Shown here in pieces: positions 1 to 8,769 of a stretch of DNA of 26,507 bases; position 1 is the first letter of the stretch, and the number at the start of each line of letters is the position of its first letter. This DNA comes from Larix sibirica (taxonomy: Eukaryota > Streptophyta > Pinopsida > Pinales > Pinaceae), in assembly GCA_004151065.3 (NCBI GenBank), contig NWUY0304078463.1, forward strand, positions 1 to 26,507, in the 5' to 3' direction. A program made the translations under genes and the position numbers. The notes beneath the pieces are model-generated. The model was not told where the DNA came from. It searched no databases and was given only the letters and a program-made list of their open reading frames with translations.

Positions 1-2
1 AT

Positions 3-455
3 GAATGGTTGAGTTATAAAGAAATTATAAAGGTGTTTTGTGATGCATCAGGGATGTTGGTGAGTTCCACCAAATCTAGCTTCTTCCATTACAGGGCTGA
101 GGATCTGAAGATTGTTGAGTTAAAGGAAATTATGCCATACAATTTCTGTCATTTGGAGGAAGGTTTTAAATACTTAGGTTTTTTCCTAAATCCTAATAAT
201 TACAGGATCAAAGACTCGGGATGGATTATGACAAAGGTTGATCGCAGAATAAATCAGTGGACATATAGACTTCTGTCGATGGGAAGAAGACTCGCCATAT
301 TAAAAGTTGTTCTGACAAGGATTCTTGTTTATTGGCTGTCACTCTTAAAAGTCCCAAGTTCGATCATTAATTTGCTAACGAAATTTTTGTTCAACTTTCT
401 CTGGACTGGAGATAAAGATCGAAGTAACTTGATCATGGTTGGTTGGGAACAATAG
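3..455 (+). pseudogene. LINE reverse transcriptase, C-terminal fragment
   Basis: The frame is open from the window edge to a TAG at 453-455, so the protein is cut at its N-terminus by the window. It reads through FCDASGM near the start, then GFKYLGFFLNP, then RINQWTYRLLSMGRRLAILK, and ends near FNFLWTGD. These are hallmarks of the segment after the catalytic palm in plant LINE reverse transcriptases, where the usual patterns are KYLG, W..R.LS.GGR and FLW. In the intact family this enzyme copies LINE RNA into DNA at a nicked target site. The expected continuation (IALSKSCGGWGIKN) lies in another frame from about 449, so a 1-base loss rather than the TAG ends the homologous frame. It cannot be active as it stands. 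Confidence 0.85.
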
Positions 456-1268
456 CTTTGTCGAAAAGTTGTGGAGGATGGGGTATCAAAAATGTGTACA
501 CATTCAATTGTTCCCTAAGACTAAAAAGCTTTTGGAGGGGGCTTTTTGGCTCTACACTTTGGTACAAAGTTCTTTCGTCAAGTATACAAAAGGGAACCCT
601 TTAAATTGGATAAGGAATCCAAAAAAAAAAGAGAAACTTCTTTTGTTTGGGCGGGTTTCATCAAGGTACATAACTGGATGGAAAAGGACCTTATATGGTG
701 GGTTGGGAATGGAGAAGATATTTTAGTTGGTATTGACCCTATTCTGGGTTTGGAAGAAAATTATAAATTGTCTGAGGATACCCTTGGCTACCTGAAAGAA
801 TGTGGTCTTTTTACTCTTATCACTATCAAGAAGACGAGAAACAGGACTGAGCCTAGTGCCTACTGGTTTTCCGCAAAATATTTGGGTCTAGTTGGGAAAG
901 CAACGTTTGAGTGGATTCGGTACATCTGCAATTTGAATTCAGCAGGATGCCGCCTCTCTAATATCAAAGATGATCTTTACTGGAATGGAAATCCATCTAC
1001 AGGTATTATCACGGCTAAATCTGCTTACAATACCATCATTAGAAGCAAATGTATTTTCCCACATAATTGGTGGTATAAAAGGATATGGAGTTGGCAGATT
1101 ACGTTGAAAATTAAGTGTTTTATGTGGCATGCTTTGTTGGATAGCCTTAAAACCTGGGACAATCTTATCAAAAAAGGGTGGATTGGTGCAAGCTTTTATT
1201 TGTTATGTAGATCAAATTCTAAAACCTCAAAACATTTACTGGTAGATTGTGAGTTTACAAGAATGATT
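449..1268 (+). pseudogene. LINE ORF2 linker and zf-RVT domain, frameshifted
   Basis: The frame starting at 449 gives IALSKSCGGWGIKN, the usual plant LINE continuation after the RT. Homology passes to a second frame near 570 and to a third after the A-run at about 620-630. The last frame is open to 1604. Residues coded by about 969-1268 form a zf-RVT-like region: ITAKSAYN, then WSWQITLKIKCFMWHALL, then the Cys/His part SKHLLVDCEF. In this family a C-x2-C and H-x4-C set is expected. Here the second Cys, the His and the last Cys are visible, but the first Cys appears replaced (FYLLC). The domain is thought to bind nucleic acid in LINE ORF2. The fragment is clearly LINE-derived and non-functional. 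Confidence 0.8.
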
Positions 1269-1523
1269 TGGCATAGGATTCTATTGACTATGAATATTGA
1301 TCAGCATTGGGGATTTGAAAAATTTGATCCCTGTTGTATTGACTGGATCAGAAATTGTAGATTGCATCCTACTCTTCCTGGTATGATTTCTTGGCTCATT
1401 TGCAATACTCGTAACAAATTTGTTTTTGAGAATAAAACTATGCTTCTGCATCATACATGTATTCATATTTTAAATATGGTTAAGGATTATAGTATGGAGG
1501 AAGGTTATAAAAGGATTCAAAGA

Positions 1524-1958
1524 GTGAGTACATTCAGTTTTCAGATCAATGGTGCGGTATCTTTTTTCGATGGGGCTGCAAAAGATGGTGTATGTGCTGC
1601 TGGATGAGCTATTGTATTAAATGTTTATCATTATTTCACTCTTAAGCTTAATTGTAGAAGAGATACAAACATGAAAGCTGGACTGTTGGCTCTTTGGTGT
1701 ATTCTGAAAGTGGCTAACATTTTTGGTATCTGTGTTCTCAAAGTCTTTGGGGACTCTCAAGTTACTATCAAATGGGATTGTGGTGAATATAAGCTTAAGG
1801 TTACTTCTCTTTTACATTGGTGCTACAAGATCAAGTTTGAAATACTTCTTTTCAAAGATTTTTCTTTTGAGCATATCTATCGTCAACACAATTCAATGGT
1901 GGATAAATTATCAAAACAAGTTATGGAAGGAGCGAAAGGGTTTATAGTTTGGGAATAA
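1524..1958 (+). pseudogene. LINE RNase H domain (RVT_3 type), degenerate
   Basis: This is the RNase H domain that ends many plant LINE ORF2 proteins; it cleaves RNA in RNA/DNA hybrids. The first catalytic Asp sits in FFDGAAKDG (codon 1569-1571). A TGA at 1605-1607 interrupts the frame just where a Gly-rich turn is expected, and the same frame then continues to 1958. Further on come the Asp of FGDSQVTI (codon 1752-1754) and the final Asp of NSMVDKLSKQ (1902-1904). The family's catalytic Glu, normally in an A-E-L-x-A-L motif, is Gly here (KAGLLAL, codon 1680-1682). The premature stop and lost Glu both mark it as dead. Identification as RNase H is firm from the spacing of the motifs. Confidence 0.8.
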
Positions 1959-2116
1959 TTACAGGGACATCACAGATGCGAGATGGATCTGTAAATATAT
2001 TTGAATTTTGAGTTGGTTTTGGTCTTTGTTTTTCTGGAACAATTTAGGTGATGAGATATTTTGGAAGATATATTTATGGAGATATTTTGTTTGTAAAAAA
2101 GGTTTTGTGATAAGTC

Positions 2117-2208
2117 TTTCAAAGACTTGAACAATCATGTACTATTTGATTCGATCGAATATCAATAGTATATTTTTTTCAAAGACTTGAACAGACATGT
2201 GCTATTTG
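2117..2208. repeat. Short tandem repeat, period 60 bp
   Basis: A 32-base segment starting TTTCAAAGACTTGAACA is present at 2117-2148 and again at 2177-2208 with few differences. The 28 bases between are different. It lies between the LINE 3' region and the start of the duplicated block. Function unknown. Confidence 0.7.
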
Positions 2209-2389
2209 TCTAGTACATTTTAGAAGATTTGAATCAAAATTACTTAGGAATTTGTCAATAAAATAGTTAATTTTTATTTTCATTTTTTTTATTATTTGTA
2301 TTTAATTGTGTTTCGTTGTAATTTAAGCATAAGATATCATTATTTGTTAATAAAGTTGAGACTAGAGAAAGCATTAGCGATCACATGCT

Positions 2390-3139
2390 CCTATTATAGT
2401 CATTAATTGTGTCCATATTCATTTCATAATATACATAATGCCCATGTTATAGTCATTAATTGTGTCCATCTTCATTTCATAATATACATAATTATTCACA
2501 TGGTAGTAATTTCATCCCAATACGAGAGGCCATGACCCCCTACAGTATCACACACACAACAAAAATTATCCACAACTTCTATAAACAAATCCAATTCCAA
2601 TGTTAAACAAGCAACCAATAATCTATTGTTCAATTTAAAAGAAGAATAAATGCACTACAATAATAAACCACTCAACAAAAATAACCACACATTTATGTAA
2701 TTCAATTGAAAATAAACATAAATACCACAACAAATACACTATTTTCAACTTTATAGTATTAATGGGAAATGCTCTCTAGTGTATTTACATTCACAAAGCT
2801 CATTCTTAGGCGCGTGTATCACACAATAATCCACCATTACACAAACTAAATCAAATGAGAGGCTCCAAATACCCTTTTCTTATTTACAAACTTGAAAACT
2901 TCATATTTATGCTTGTGCTTTTTTGGCTTTTGGCCTTACAACTACCCTGACTATTCAAATTCTAAAATACAATGCTTCATATTCCACTGGTTGACAAAAT
3001 CTCACTATGGACAATAAATATTTCACTACATTAAGTTTTTTGTAGTTGTATTTTTTATTCACGAAATATAACAAAAACTAAGCATATGTAAGAAAATGTG
3101 TTACAAGATAGCTATAGTGTTAGGGATGTTCTTGCATCA
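2390..3139 (-). repeat. LTR of copy A (3' LTR in element orientation)
   Basis: Homologous to 4859-5575 and, more weakly, to 7897-8467. The inner edge at 3139 is well defined, because homology to the 5' LTR ends exactly at the TGCATCA. The outer edge is unclear: about 100 bases present in copy B near 4790-4890 are missing here, including the place where the LTR terminus would be. Confidence 0.6.
2394..2492. repeat. 53-bp tandem duplication inside copy A
   Basis: TTATAGTCATTAATTGTGTC and what follows, through the sequence around ATATACATAAT, occurs at 2394 and again at 2447. The matching place in copy B (near 4900-4945) has one unit only, so this duplication arose after copies A and B separated, or copy B lost a unit. 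Confidence 0.75.
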
Positions 3140-3907
3140 AATTCTCATGGTTGGAAAATGAGAGCATCTTAATCACAAGGTCATTGATAAAACAAAAACT
3201 GTCGAATATCTTTGTCTTGTTCTTCTTGTATTCCTCCTTCTTGGCCACACTCTGTTTACTAATCATTTCTTCTTCTATGCTTTGCATTTATTTTCTTTCA
3301 CTTTGTAATCTACATTCTATACACTCGAAAATTGTAGGTGACTCCCAACACCTACACCACATATTTCCACCTTCTTTAACTGAATTATCTCCATCACGAT
3401 CATTGTCATCACTTCTACCACTTGATACAATGTGTCCACGACTAGAAATTGCCACAAATTTTGCATAATTAGGTTCATTGTATCCAATTACTTCCACTCA
3501 ATGGTGATTACTTCCTCCCAATCCTCCATTTTCTGCGCCATTACCAATATCTCATAAAACTCCATCAATGCTTATTTCTCTAGCATCTCCTATTTTGCTT
3601 TCATTTTACTACAATCACTAATTTTCTACAATCATCTTCATCTTGATACTGCTCCATTGCTTCTTCACTCTCTTGCATTGACTTTTCTTGCTATAACTGC
3701 TCCATCGGTTTTTCTTTGGTCTTATCCACTTTCTTTTCCTTTGTCACAAATTTGACTTCACTTGCAACAAAGTCAACACACAAAATATTATCATCTCTTC
3801 CCTTGTTACATATGTGGTAACAAAATTTCCTTGCAACTCTATTATTGCAAGATAACTTTCATTTGCAACATTATATTCTAGTGCAACACCACTCACCACT
3901 ACAATAT
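3140..3907 (-). pseudogene. 3' interior of the LTR element, copy A, with unidentified coding-like frame
   Basis: Read on the minus strand, this stretch holds the ORF at 3288-3497 plus in-phase and shifted extensions. Visible pieces include ILCVDFVASEVKF, an acidic Glu-rich stretch, and YNEPNYAKFVAI followed by a Ser/Asp-rich part and CRCWESPTIFECIEC. Copy B (5576-6330) encodes closely similar peptides. The Cys-rich end resembles a zinc knuckle only loosely, because the C-x2-C-x4-H-x4-C spacing is not met. I do not recognise the family. It lies downstream of gag in element orientation, where protease or pol would normally begin, but no protease or RT motif is visible. A stop (in HH*VEV) shared by both copies shows it was already broken before the duplication. 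Confidence 0.5.
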
Positions 3908-3909
3908 NN
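3908..3909. other. Two-base assembly gap
   Basis: Two Ns stand exactly where copy A stops matching copy B. Either the true gap is larger or two contigs were joined here. Confidence 0.95.
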
Positions 3910-4338
3910 TAGTATTAAGACTAAGTTAACAAATGAATAAACTTATGATTTTATTTTTGTATTGAAATTTTAATTTGATTTTTAAAAATTAAAATTATTT
4001 GAATGGTTTTAAAATTTGTTAAAATATTTGAAAACAAAGTGTTTTTTTCCAAAAATTTCAATAATTAAATAAAATTATAATTTCATATAAATAAAAAGTG
4101 TTTATTAATTAATTATTATTATTATTATTTTTTTTAAATTAAATGTATATATTAATTTATTTAATATTATTTTTTATTATAAAAAATTTAGAAAATATAG
4201 CCATCCACATAAATACAAAATAAATACAAAGAAACAAAATAAAAACTTCATTATTATAAAAATAGAAATAAAAGAAAATTACTTCCTTAGAATTAAAAAG
4301 GACATTTAATCTCTTTTACATTTGTTTCTTTCAAAGTT
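3910..4338. other. AT-rich intergenic DNA with ATT microsatellite
   Basis: No gene or recognisable element. The sequence is extremely AT-rich. An (ATT)n tract followed by a T-run lies at about 4110-4135. Confidence 0.7.
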
Positions 4339-4414
4339 ATGAATTCTTTCAAAGTTAGGATGGCACACCACAAGTATTATGAATTCTTTCAAAGTTAGGA
4401 TGGCACACCACAAG
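4339..4414. repeat. 40-bp tandem duplication
   Basis: A 36-base segment beginning ATGAATTCTTTCAAAGTTAG is present at 4339-4374 and 4379-4414 with no differences seen, separated by TATT. The identity suggests a recent duplication. Confidence 0.85.
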
Positions 4415-4465
4415 GATGAGGAATAGGTTGCACTATTATGCTCAAAGAATTACAACATAACTTTA

Positions 4466-4642
4466 ATGAAAATTTCAACTTCAAGTTGCTTAGTTATAAT
4501 AATTATAATATGTGATTGGTATTCATTAAAACCATAAGCATCTTTTCTTGTTACTTGTATGAAAATCTCAACTTCAAGTTGCTTAGTTATAATATGTGAT
4601 TGGTATTTATTAAGATCATAAGCATCTTTTCTTGTTACTTGT
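4466..4642. repeat. 93/84-bp tandem duplication
   Basis: Unit 1 (4466-4558) and unit 2 (4559-4642) both begin ATGAAAAT and end TTGTTACTTGT. Unit 1 carries 9 extra bases, AATTATAAT, itself a copy of the adjacent bases. It abuts the start of duplicated block copy B at about 4646. Confidence 0.85.
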
Positions 4643-4858
4643 ATAGTACATTTAGAATATTTGCATCAAAACTATTTAGGAATTTGTCAATAAAATACTT
4701 AATTTTTATTTTCAATTTTTCAATTATTTATATTTAATTGTGTTTTCGTTATTTGTTAATTAATTTGAAATTAAAAAAACATTAACGATCACATTTAAGC
4801 ATTTACATTAAGATTTAATAAATATTTTTTATTATTTCTATAGAAACCACTTAAATTG

Positions 4859-5575
4859 TGATGCAAGTAAATCCAACTATGAGAGTGGAGAAATGCCCCT
4901 GTTATAGTCATTAATTGTTTCCATCTTCATTTCATAATATACATAATTATTCACATGGTCCTAATTTCATCCCAATGCAAGAGGCCGTATCACACACACA
5001 CCAAAATGTATCCACAACTACTATAAACAAATTTAATTCCAATGCTAAACAAGCAACCCATAATCTATTGTTTAATTGAAAAGAAGAATACATACACTAC
5101 AATAATAAACCACTCAACAAAAATAACTACACATTTATGTAATTCAATTGAAAATAACATAAATACCACAACAACTACACTATTTGCAACTTTAGTGTAT
5201 TAATGGGCAATGCGCTCTAGCATATTTACATTCACAAAGCTCATCCTTAGGCATGTGTATCACACAATAATTCATGGTTACACAAACTAATTCAAATGAG
5301 AGGCTCCAAATAGCCTTTTCTTATTTACAAACTTGAAAACTTCATATTTATGCTTGTACTTTTTGGATTTTGGCCTTACAACTACCCTAACTATTCAAAT
5401 TCCAAAATACAATGCTTCATATTCCACTCATTGACAAAATTTCACTATAGACAATAAATATTTCACTACATTAAGCTTTTGTATTTTTATTTTTTAATCA
5501 CAAAATATAACAAAAACTAAGCATATGTAAGAAAATGTGTAAGATAGCTACAGTGCTAGAGATGTTCTTGCATCA
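4859..5575 (-). repeat. 3' LTR of the gag-only element
   Basis: The inner end CATCA at 5571-5575 is supported by loss of homology to the other LTR beyond it. The outer end is placed at TGATGCAAGTAAATCC, which resembles TGATGCAAACTAATCT at the start of the other LTR. The intervening 150 bases match poorly, so the outer boundary could be up to 200 bases further in. Confidence 0.6.
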
Positions 5576-6330
5576 AACTCTCTTGGTTGGAAAATGTGAG
5601 CATCTTGATCACAAATTCGTTGATAAAAAAACTGTCAAATATCTTTGTCTTTTTTTTTCTTTTATTCCTATTTCTTGATCACACTCTGTTGACTAATCAT
5701 TTCTTCTTCTATGCTTTGCATTTATTTTCTTTCTCTTTGTAATATACATTCTCTACACTCTGAAATAGTAGGTGATTCCCAACACCTACACCACATATTT
5801 ACATCTTCTTTAATTGAATTAAATGCATCACCGTCATTGTCATCTCTTCTACCACTTGCTACGTGTCCACCACTAGCAATTGCTACAAATTTTGCATTAT
5901 TGGGTTCATTGTATCTAATTACTTCCACTCAATGGTGATTACTTCCTCCCCATCCTCCATTTCCAATATCTCTAAAAACTCCATCAATGCTTATTTCTCT
6001 AGCATCTCCTCATTTTGCTTTTCTTTTACTACAATCACTACGTTGCTGCTTGATCATCTTCATCTTGATACTGTTCCATTGCTTCTTCACTCTCTTGCAT
6101 CGATTTTTCTTGCTATAAGTGCTTCATCAGTTTTTCTTTGGTCTTCTCTTCTTTCTTTTCCTTTGCCAAAAATTTGACTTCACTTGTAACAAAGTCAACA
6201 CACAAAACATTAGCATCTCTTCCCTTGTTACATATGTGGTAACAACATTTCCTTGCAACTCTATTATTGCAATATCACTTTCATTTGAGGCATTATCTTC
6301 TAGTGCAACACCACTCACCACTACAATACG
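5576..6330 (-). pseudogene. Unidentified coding-like region downstream of gag, copy B
   Basis: The minus strand carries pieces such as VLCVDFVTSEVKF, a Lys/Glu-rich part, and the ORF 5722-5928 with YNEPNNAKFVAIASGGH and CRCWESPTISECREC. The same peptides, with mainly single-residue changes, occur in copy A. Several stops and frame changes break it. A role as the C-terminal part of a Gag polyprotein or as an accessory ORF is possible. I cannot assign a family. Confidence 0.5.
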
Positions 6331-6425
6331 ACTAATTGTTGTAACAATATATTTGTTTTACACATACAACTCACTACTACAATCTTATTGATTGTTGTAA
6401 CAATCTTTGGTCTACACATACACTC
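6314..6425. repeat. 56-bp imperfect tandem duplication
   Basis: CTCACCACTACAAT at 6314 and CTCACTACTACAAT at 6370 begin two diverged units that share ATTGTTGTAACAAT and ACACATACA. On the minus strand both encode a similar IVTTIxxIVVVS peptide, although 56 bases is not a whole number of codons. Confidence 0.6.
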
Positions 6426-6684
6426 TCTCAGGTAGACTACTACTCTTATTGCTTCTTGAGTTTACTGCACAAGCTCATTTACTTCAAGATTTTCCTTGTA
6501 GTGTTTTGTTGCAAATCCCTCTCATCTCTCTTTTGGCATGCTATCATGCATTTAAATCACACTTTTCTCATTAGTTTCCCCAACAACATGCACCCACTAG
6601 CACACTCACATTCTCTACAACCATAACTAGAAGAATTTATTTTTATTTCTCCTCTCGTTGTCTATTCTCAATTTTTATCTTCAT
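6426..6684. other. Element interior between gag and the downstream coding-like region
   Basis: No clear motif. Minus-strand frames are broken repeatedly. Confidence 0.4.
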
Positions 6685-7640
6685 CTACACCTTTTCAAAT
6701 CTAAAGGCCAAATGGTGAGCCTCTTCTAATGAACGCATATTCCTCGCAATCATCTTATTTTTAATGGGCAAATGCAATAAACCCACAAATTTCATGATAT
6801 TTTCCTCCCTGTATCATACAAATCCAACTCTCATGGCCACTCTACACAAAACATTAAAATATTCTTCTAGACATCTATTCTCCTAATTTAATTTCTCTAA
6901 TATTCTCTTCATTTTCAAAGTCTGATCATAATTTACAAACTTACCTCTCAATTTGATTGACATCTTCTCCTAATTATGGATCTTATCTTTGCCCCTCCAC
7001 TCTCTATCCATCTTTGGTTATGCTCACCACTTGTATGCATAGCCTCTCAATTTGTCACACACAATTTTCTCTTGCTTAGGCTGCTCAACTTCATGGAATT
7101 CAAAATAACACTATATGTCTTCAATCCACTCCATAAACCTTTCTAGGTTGTCAATTATAAAATATTTGGCATCTCCATCTCCATTTTTTTCCTTGCAAAA
7201 CTTCCTCTTCATCTTCATCACTCTTCAAAGTTACTTTTCCTACAACCCTTCCCCCCTATTGATTCAATTCAAAGGCATCCATCCTCCTCATCATTTGTTG
7301 CAAAAAAATTGTAACATCTTCCATTAACTCTAAACCACACTCTCTCTTTTGGTTCTTCTTCTCAATATAGATTTTTCTTTCACTGCCATGTTGCAATTCA
7401 CATTACATTAACTCTAAACCACACTCTCTCTTTTGGTTATTCTTCTCACTATAGAATTTTCTTTCACTGCCATGTTGCAATTCACATTACAGCTTATAAT
7501 CCCTCCCTCTACAATATTCCCCATGGTTGTTTTTTCTTCTGCAATTGTCTTTTCTACTACAACATCCACTACACCCTCCCTACAATGTCATTTTTCATAT
7601 ATTCTTGAACACCACATCCTCTAGAACCTCTACCTAGTGT
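6685..7640 (-). pseudogene. gag of the LTR element (Retrotrans_gag core), degenerate
   Basis: The minus-strand frame from about 7140 to 6685 matches the Retrotrans_gag capsid core in order: FMEWIEDI, YFEFHEVEQPK, VCDKLRGYAYKW, MSIKLRGKFVNYDQ, CLEEYFNVLCRVAMRVG, IMKFVGLLHLPI and MRSLEEAHHLAFRFE. Gag forms the particle that packages element RNA. The frame is cut by at least six stops, several where Trp is expected (KWW, NWEK, LNWEN). Further upstream (about 7300-7640) the minus strand gives pieces with ITAKS-unrelated, Gln/Met-rich text such as FLQQMMRRMDAFELNQ, resembling the N-terminal coiled part of such Gags, in another frame. A zinc knuckle was not found. Start codon not resolved. Confidence 0.75.
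7324..7491. repeat. 84-bp tandem duplication within the gag region
   Basis: Units 7324-7407 and 7408-7491 begin TTAACTCTAAACCACACTCT and are nearly identical, with only a few changes and no net length difference. At 84 bases (28 codons) it keeps reading phase, but both units carry a minus-strand TAA near their boundary in the likely gag frame. It appears younger than most of the decay around it. Confidence 0.9.
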
Positions 7641-7883
7641 TCTTTAAGCTCAGAGGTGTATTTTCCCTTACAATATCTTCCTAGTCCTACCATTGGAGAA
7701 ATGTTTTATTCACTCAATTAGATAATTTTTCCCAACATCAAATCCTTGTTGGAATCATCTACATGTTTCCTTTTTATTCACTCCAATTATCATTTCAAGT
7801 AATCCCCCATATTCTCATGGAAATAATTCTACCCACCACCCCTCTTTCACTTGAATTGTCCCAAACCCTCGGGATTCTTCTTA

Positions 7884-7894
7884 CTTCGATACCA
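7884..7894 (-). promoter_or_regulatory. Primer-binding site, initiator tRNA-Met type
   Basis: Minus strand TGGTATCGAAG begins two bases inside the 5' LTR edge. The usual plant tRNA-iMet site is TGGTATCAGAGC, so the first seven bases match exactly. Its position right after the LTR supports both the LTR boundary and the element's orientation. Confidence 0.75.
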
Positions 7895-7896
7895 CT

Positions 7897-8467
7897 TGAT
7901 GCAAACTAATCTACATGCAAATATGCACAATAAAAATAACACCACACAAGCAACAAATTTAACTAATAATCATCCACAGAAAAAGATTACACAAACCACA
8001 AAGCGCTCAATTGAAGCAACCACATAGTTTTGCAAATCAATTGAAAACAAGCAAAAATACCAGAACAACCGTAATCTATGCAACTTTATATAATTAATGG
8101 CCAATGCTCTGAGGCCTCTTTATATTAACACAACCCATTCTCTTGGTTGTGTATCACACAAGCATCCACACTACACAAATTAAATCAAAGGAGGATCAAA
8201 GGCTCTTTTCTCATTCACAAAATTTCTATTTATGCTTATGCTCCTTGGATTTTAGCATTTCAACTACCCTAACTATTCAATTTCAAAGTATAATGCTTCA
8301 TAATCCAATGGTTAACAAAAATTCACTAAAGACAAAAATATTTCAGTACATTACAATTGTTTTGTTGTTTCTTTGTTTGTTTTTATTAATCAAAAAATAC
8401 AACCAAAACTAAGCACAACTAAGAAAATGTGTAGGATAGCTACAATGCCAAGGATGCTCCTACATCA
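7897..8467 (-). repeat. 5' LTR of the gag-only element
   Basis: Starts TGATGCAAAC and ends CTCCTACATCA on the plus strand. Most of it aligns with 5050-5575 and 2580-3139, for example around CAACTACCCTAACTATTCAA and TAAGAAAATGTGTA. It is clearly more diverged from the 3' LTR than copies A and B are from each other. Confidence 0.75.
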
Positions 8468-8481
8468 TGTCCATAGTAAGG

Positions 8482-8600
8482 ACCATATTAATGTCAAGTT
8501 CAACATACGTTTTCTGAACATTTTATGAGTTTCAATTGTGATCATATTAACATCTAGTTAGTCTTATTTTTAACGTACATTCATTAGGTCTCAATTGTGG
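8482..8600. repeat. Diverged 59-bp tandem repeat
   Basis: CATATTAATGTCAAGTT...TTTCAATTGTG (8482-8540) and CATATTAACATCTAGTT...CTCAATTGTG (8541-8600) look like two old units, just outside the 5' LTR. Confidence 0.4.
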
Positions 8601-8695
8601 TTGTGATATGTACACAATCCCAACAAGGTAAGGAAATACTCACATATAAGAAAACAAAGAGAGAAAGCATGAAAATAGAGAGAATGTCGCTTAGT

Positions 8696-8769
8696 ACCAT
8701 ACACATTTACACACATACACAAATATATATACATATAGACAGATGGATAGATAGATAGATAGGTAGGTA
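8696..8769. repeat. AC/AT and (GATA)n microsatellite
   Basis: ACACA-rich then ATATA-rich sequence is followed by four to five GATA/GATG units around 8737-8765. Confidence 0.85.

Larger units (their letters stand above)
1..2095 (+). mobile_element. LINE (non-LTR retrotransposon), 3' part, degenerate
   Basis: A plant L1-type LINE enters from the left edge and runs on the plus strand. In order it shows the C-terminal part of reverse transcriptase, a linker, a zf-RVT zinc-binding region and an RNase H domain. This is the usual order for the end of ORF2 in plant LINEs that carry RNase H. The catalytic RT core and ORF1 lie outside the window. The frame is broken by 1-base shifts near 449, near 570 and in the A-run near 620-630, and by a TGA at 1605-1607. 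The 3' UTR is presumed to run from 1959 to about 2095. No clear poly-A tail or target-site duplication was found, so the right end is a guess. Confidence 0.85.
2212..3907 (-). repeat. Duplicated block, copy A (flank, LTR and truncated interior of an LTR element)
   Basis: This segment matches 4646-6330 almost throughout, in the same orientation, with small indels. It contains about 180 bases of flank, an LTR ending in TGCATCA at 3139, and about 770 bases of element interior. It stops abruptly at the two Ns at 3908-3909, whereas the homologous sequence at 6330 carries on for another 2.1 kb. Element strand is minus, as for copy B. Because the flank outside the LTR is shared too, a local segmental duplication explains it better than a second independent insertion. 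Confidence 0.8.
4646..6330 (-). repeat. Duplicated block, copy B
   Basis: The partner of 2212-3907. Here the block continues without interruption into the rest of the LTR element. The first 210 bases (4646-4858) lie outside the LTR but are still shared with copy A. Confidence 0.8.
4859..8467 (-). mobile_element. Gag-only LTR retrotransposon (LARD/TR-GAG-like), minus strand
   Basis: Two related direct repeats (4859-5575 and 7897-8467) flank a 2.3-kb interior. On the minus strand the order is 5' LTR, primer-binding site, gag, an unidentified coding-like region, a weak purine-rich stretch, and 3' LTR. Both LTRs show TGATG...CATCA ends. The gag has Ty3/gypsy character, but no protease, RT, RNase H or integrase motif was found and there is little room for them. 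It would have depended on enzymes from another element. The two LTRs differ considerably by eye, including a length difference of about 150 bases, so the insertion is old. No target-site duplication was seen at the inferred ends. Confidence 0.75.

Noticed and set aside
5711-6391. Plus-strand ORFs rich in Ser, Phe and Leu inside the LTR element
   Set aside because: The opposite strand carries the element's coding-like frame with conserved peptides in both copies. These are antisense shadows.
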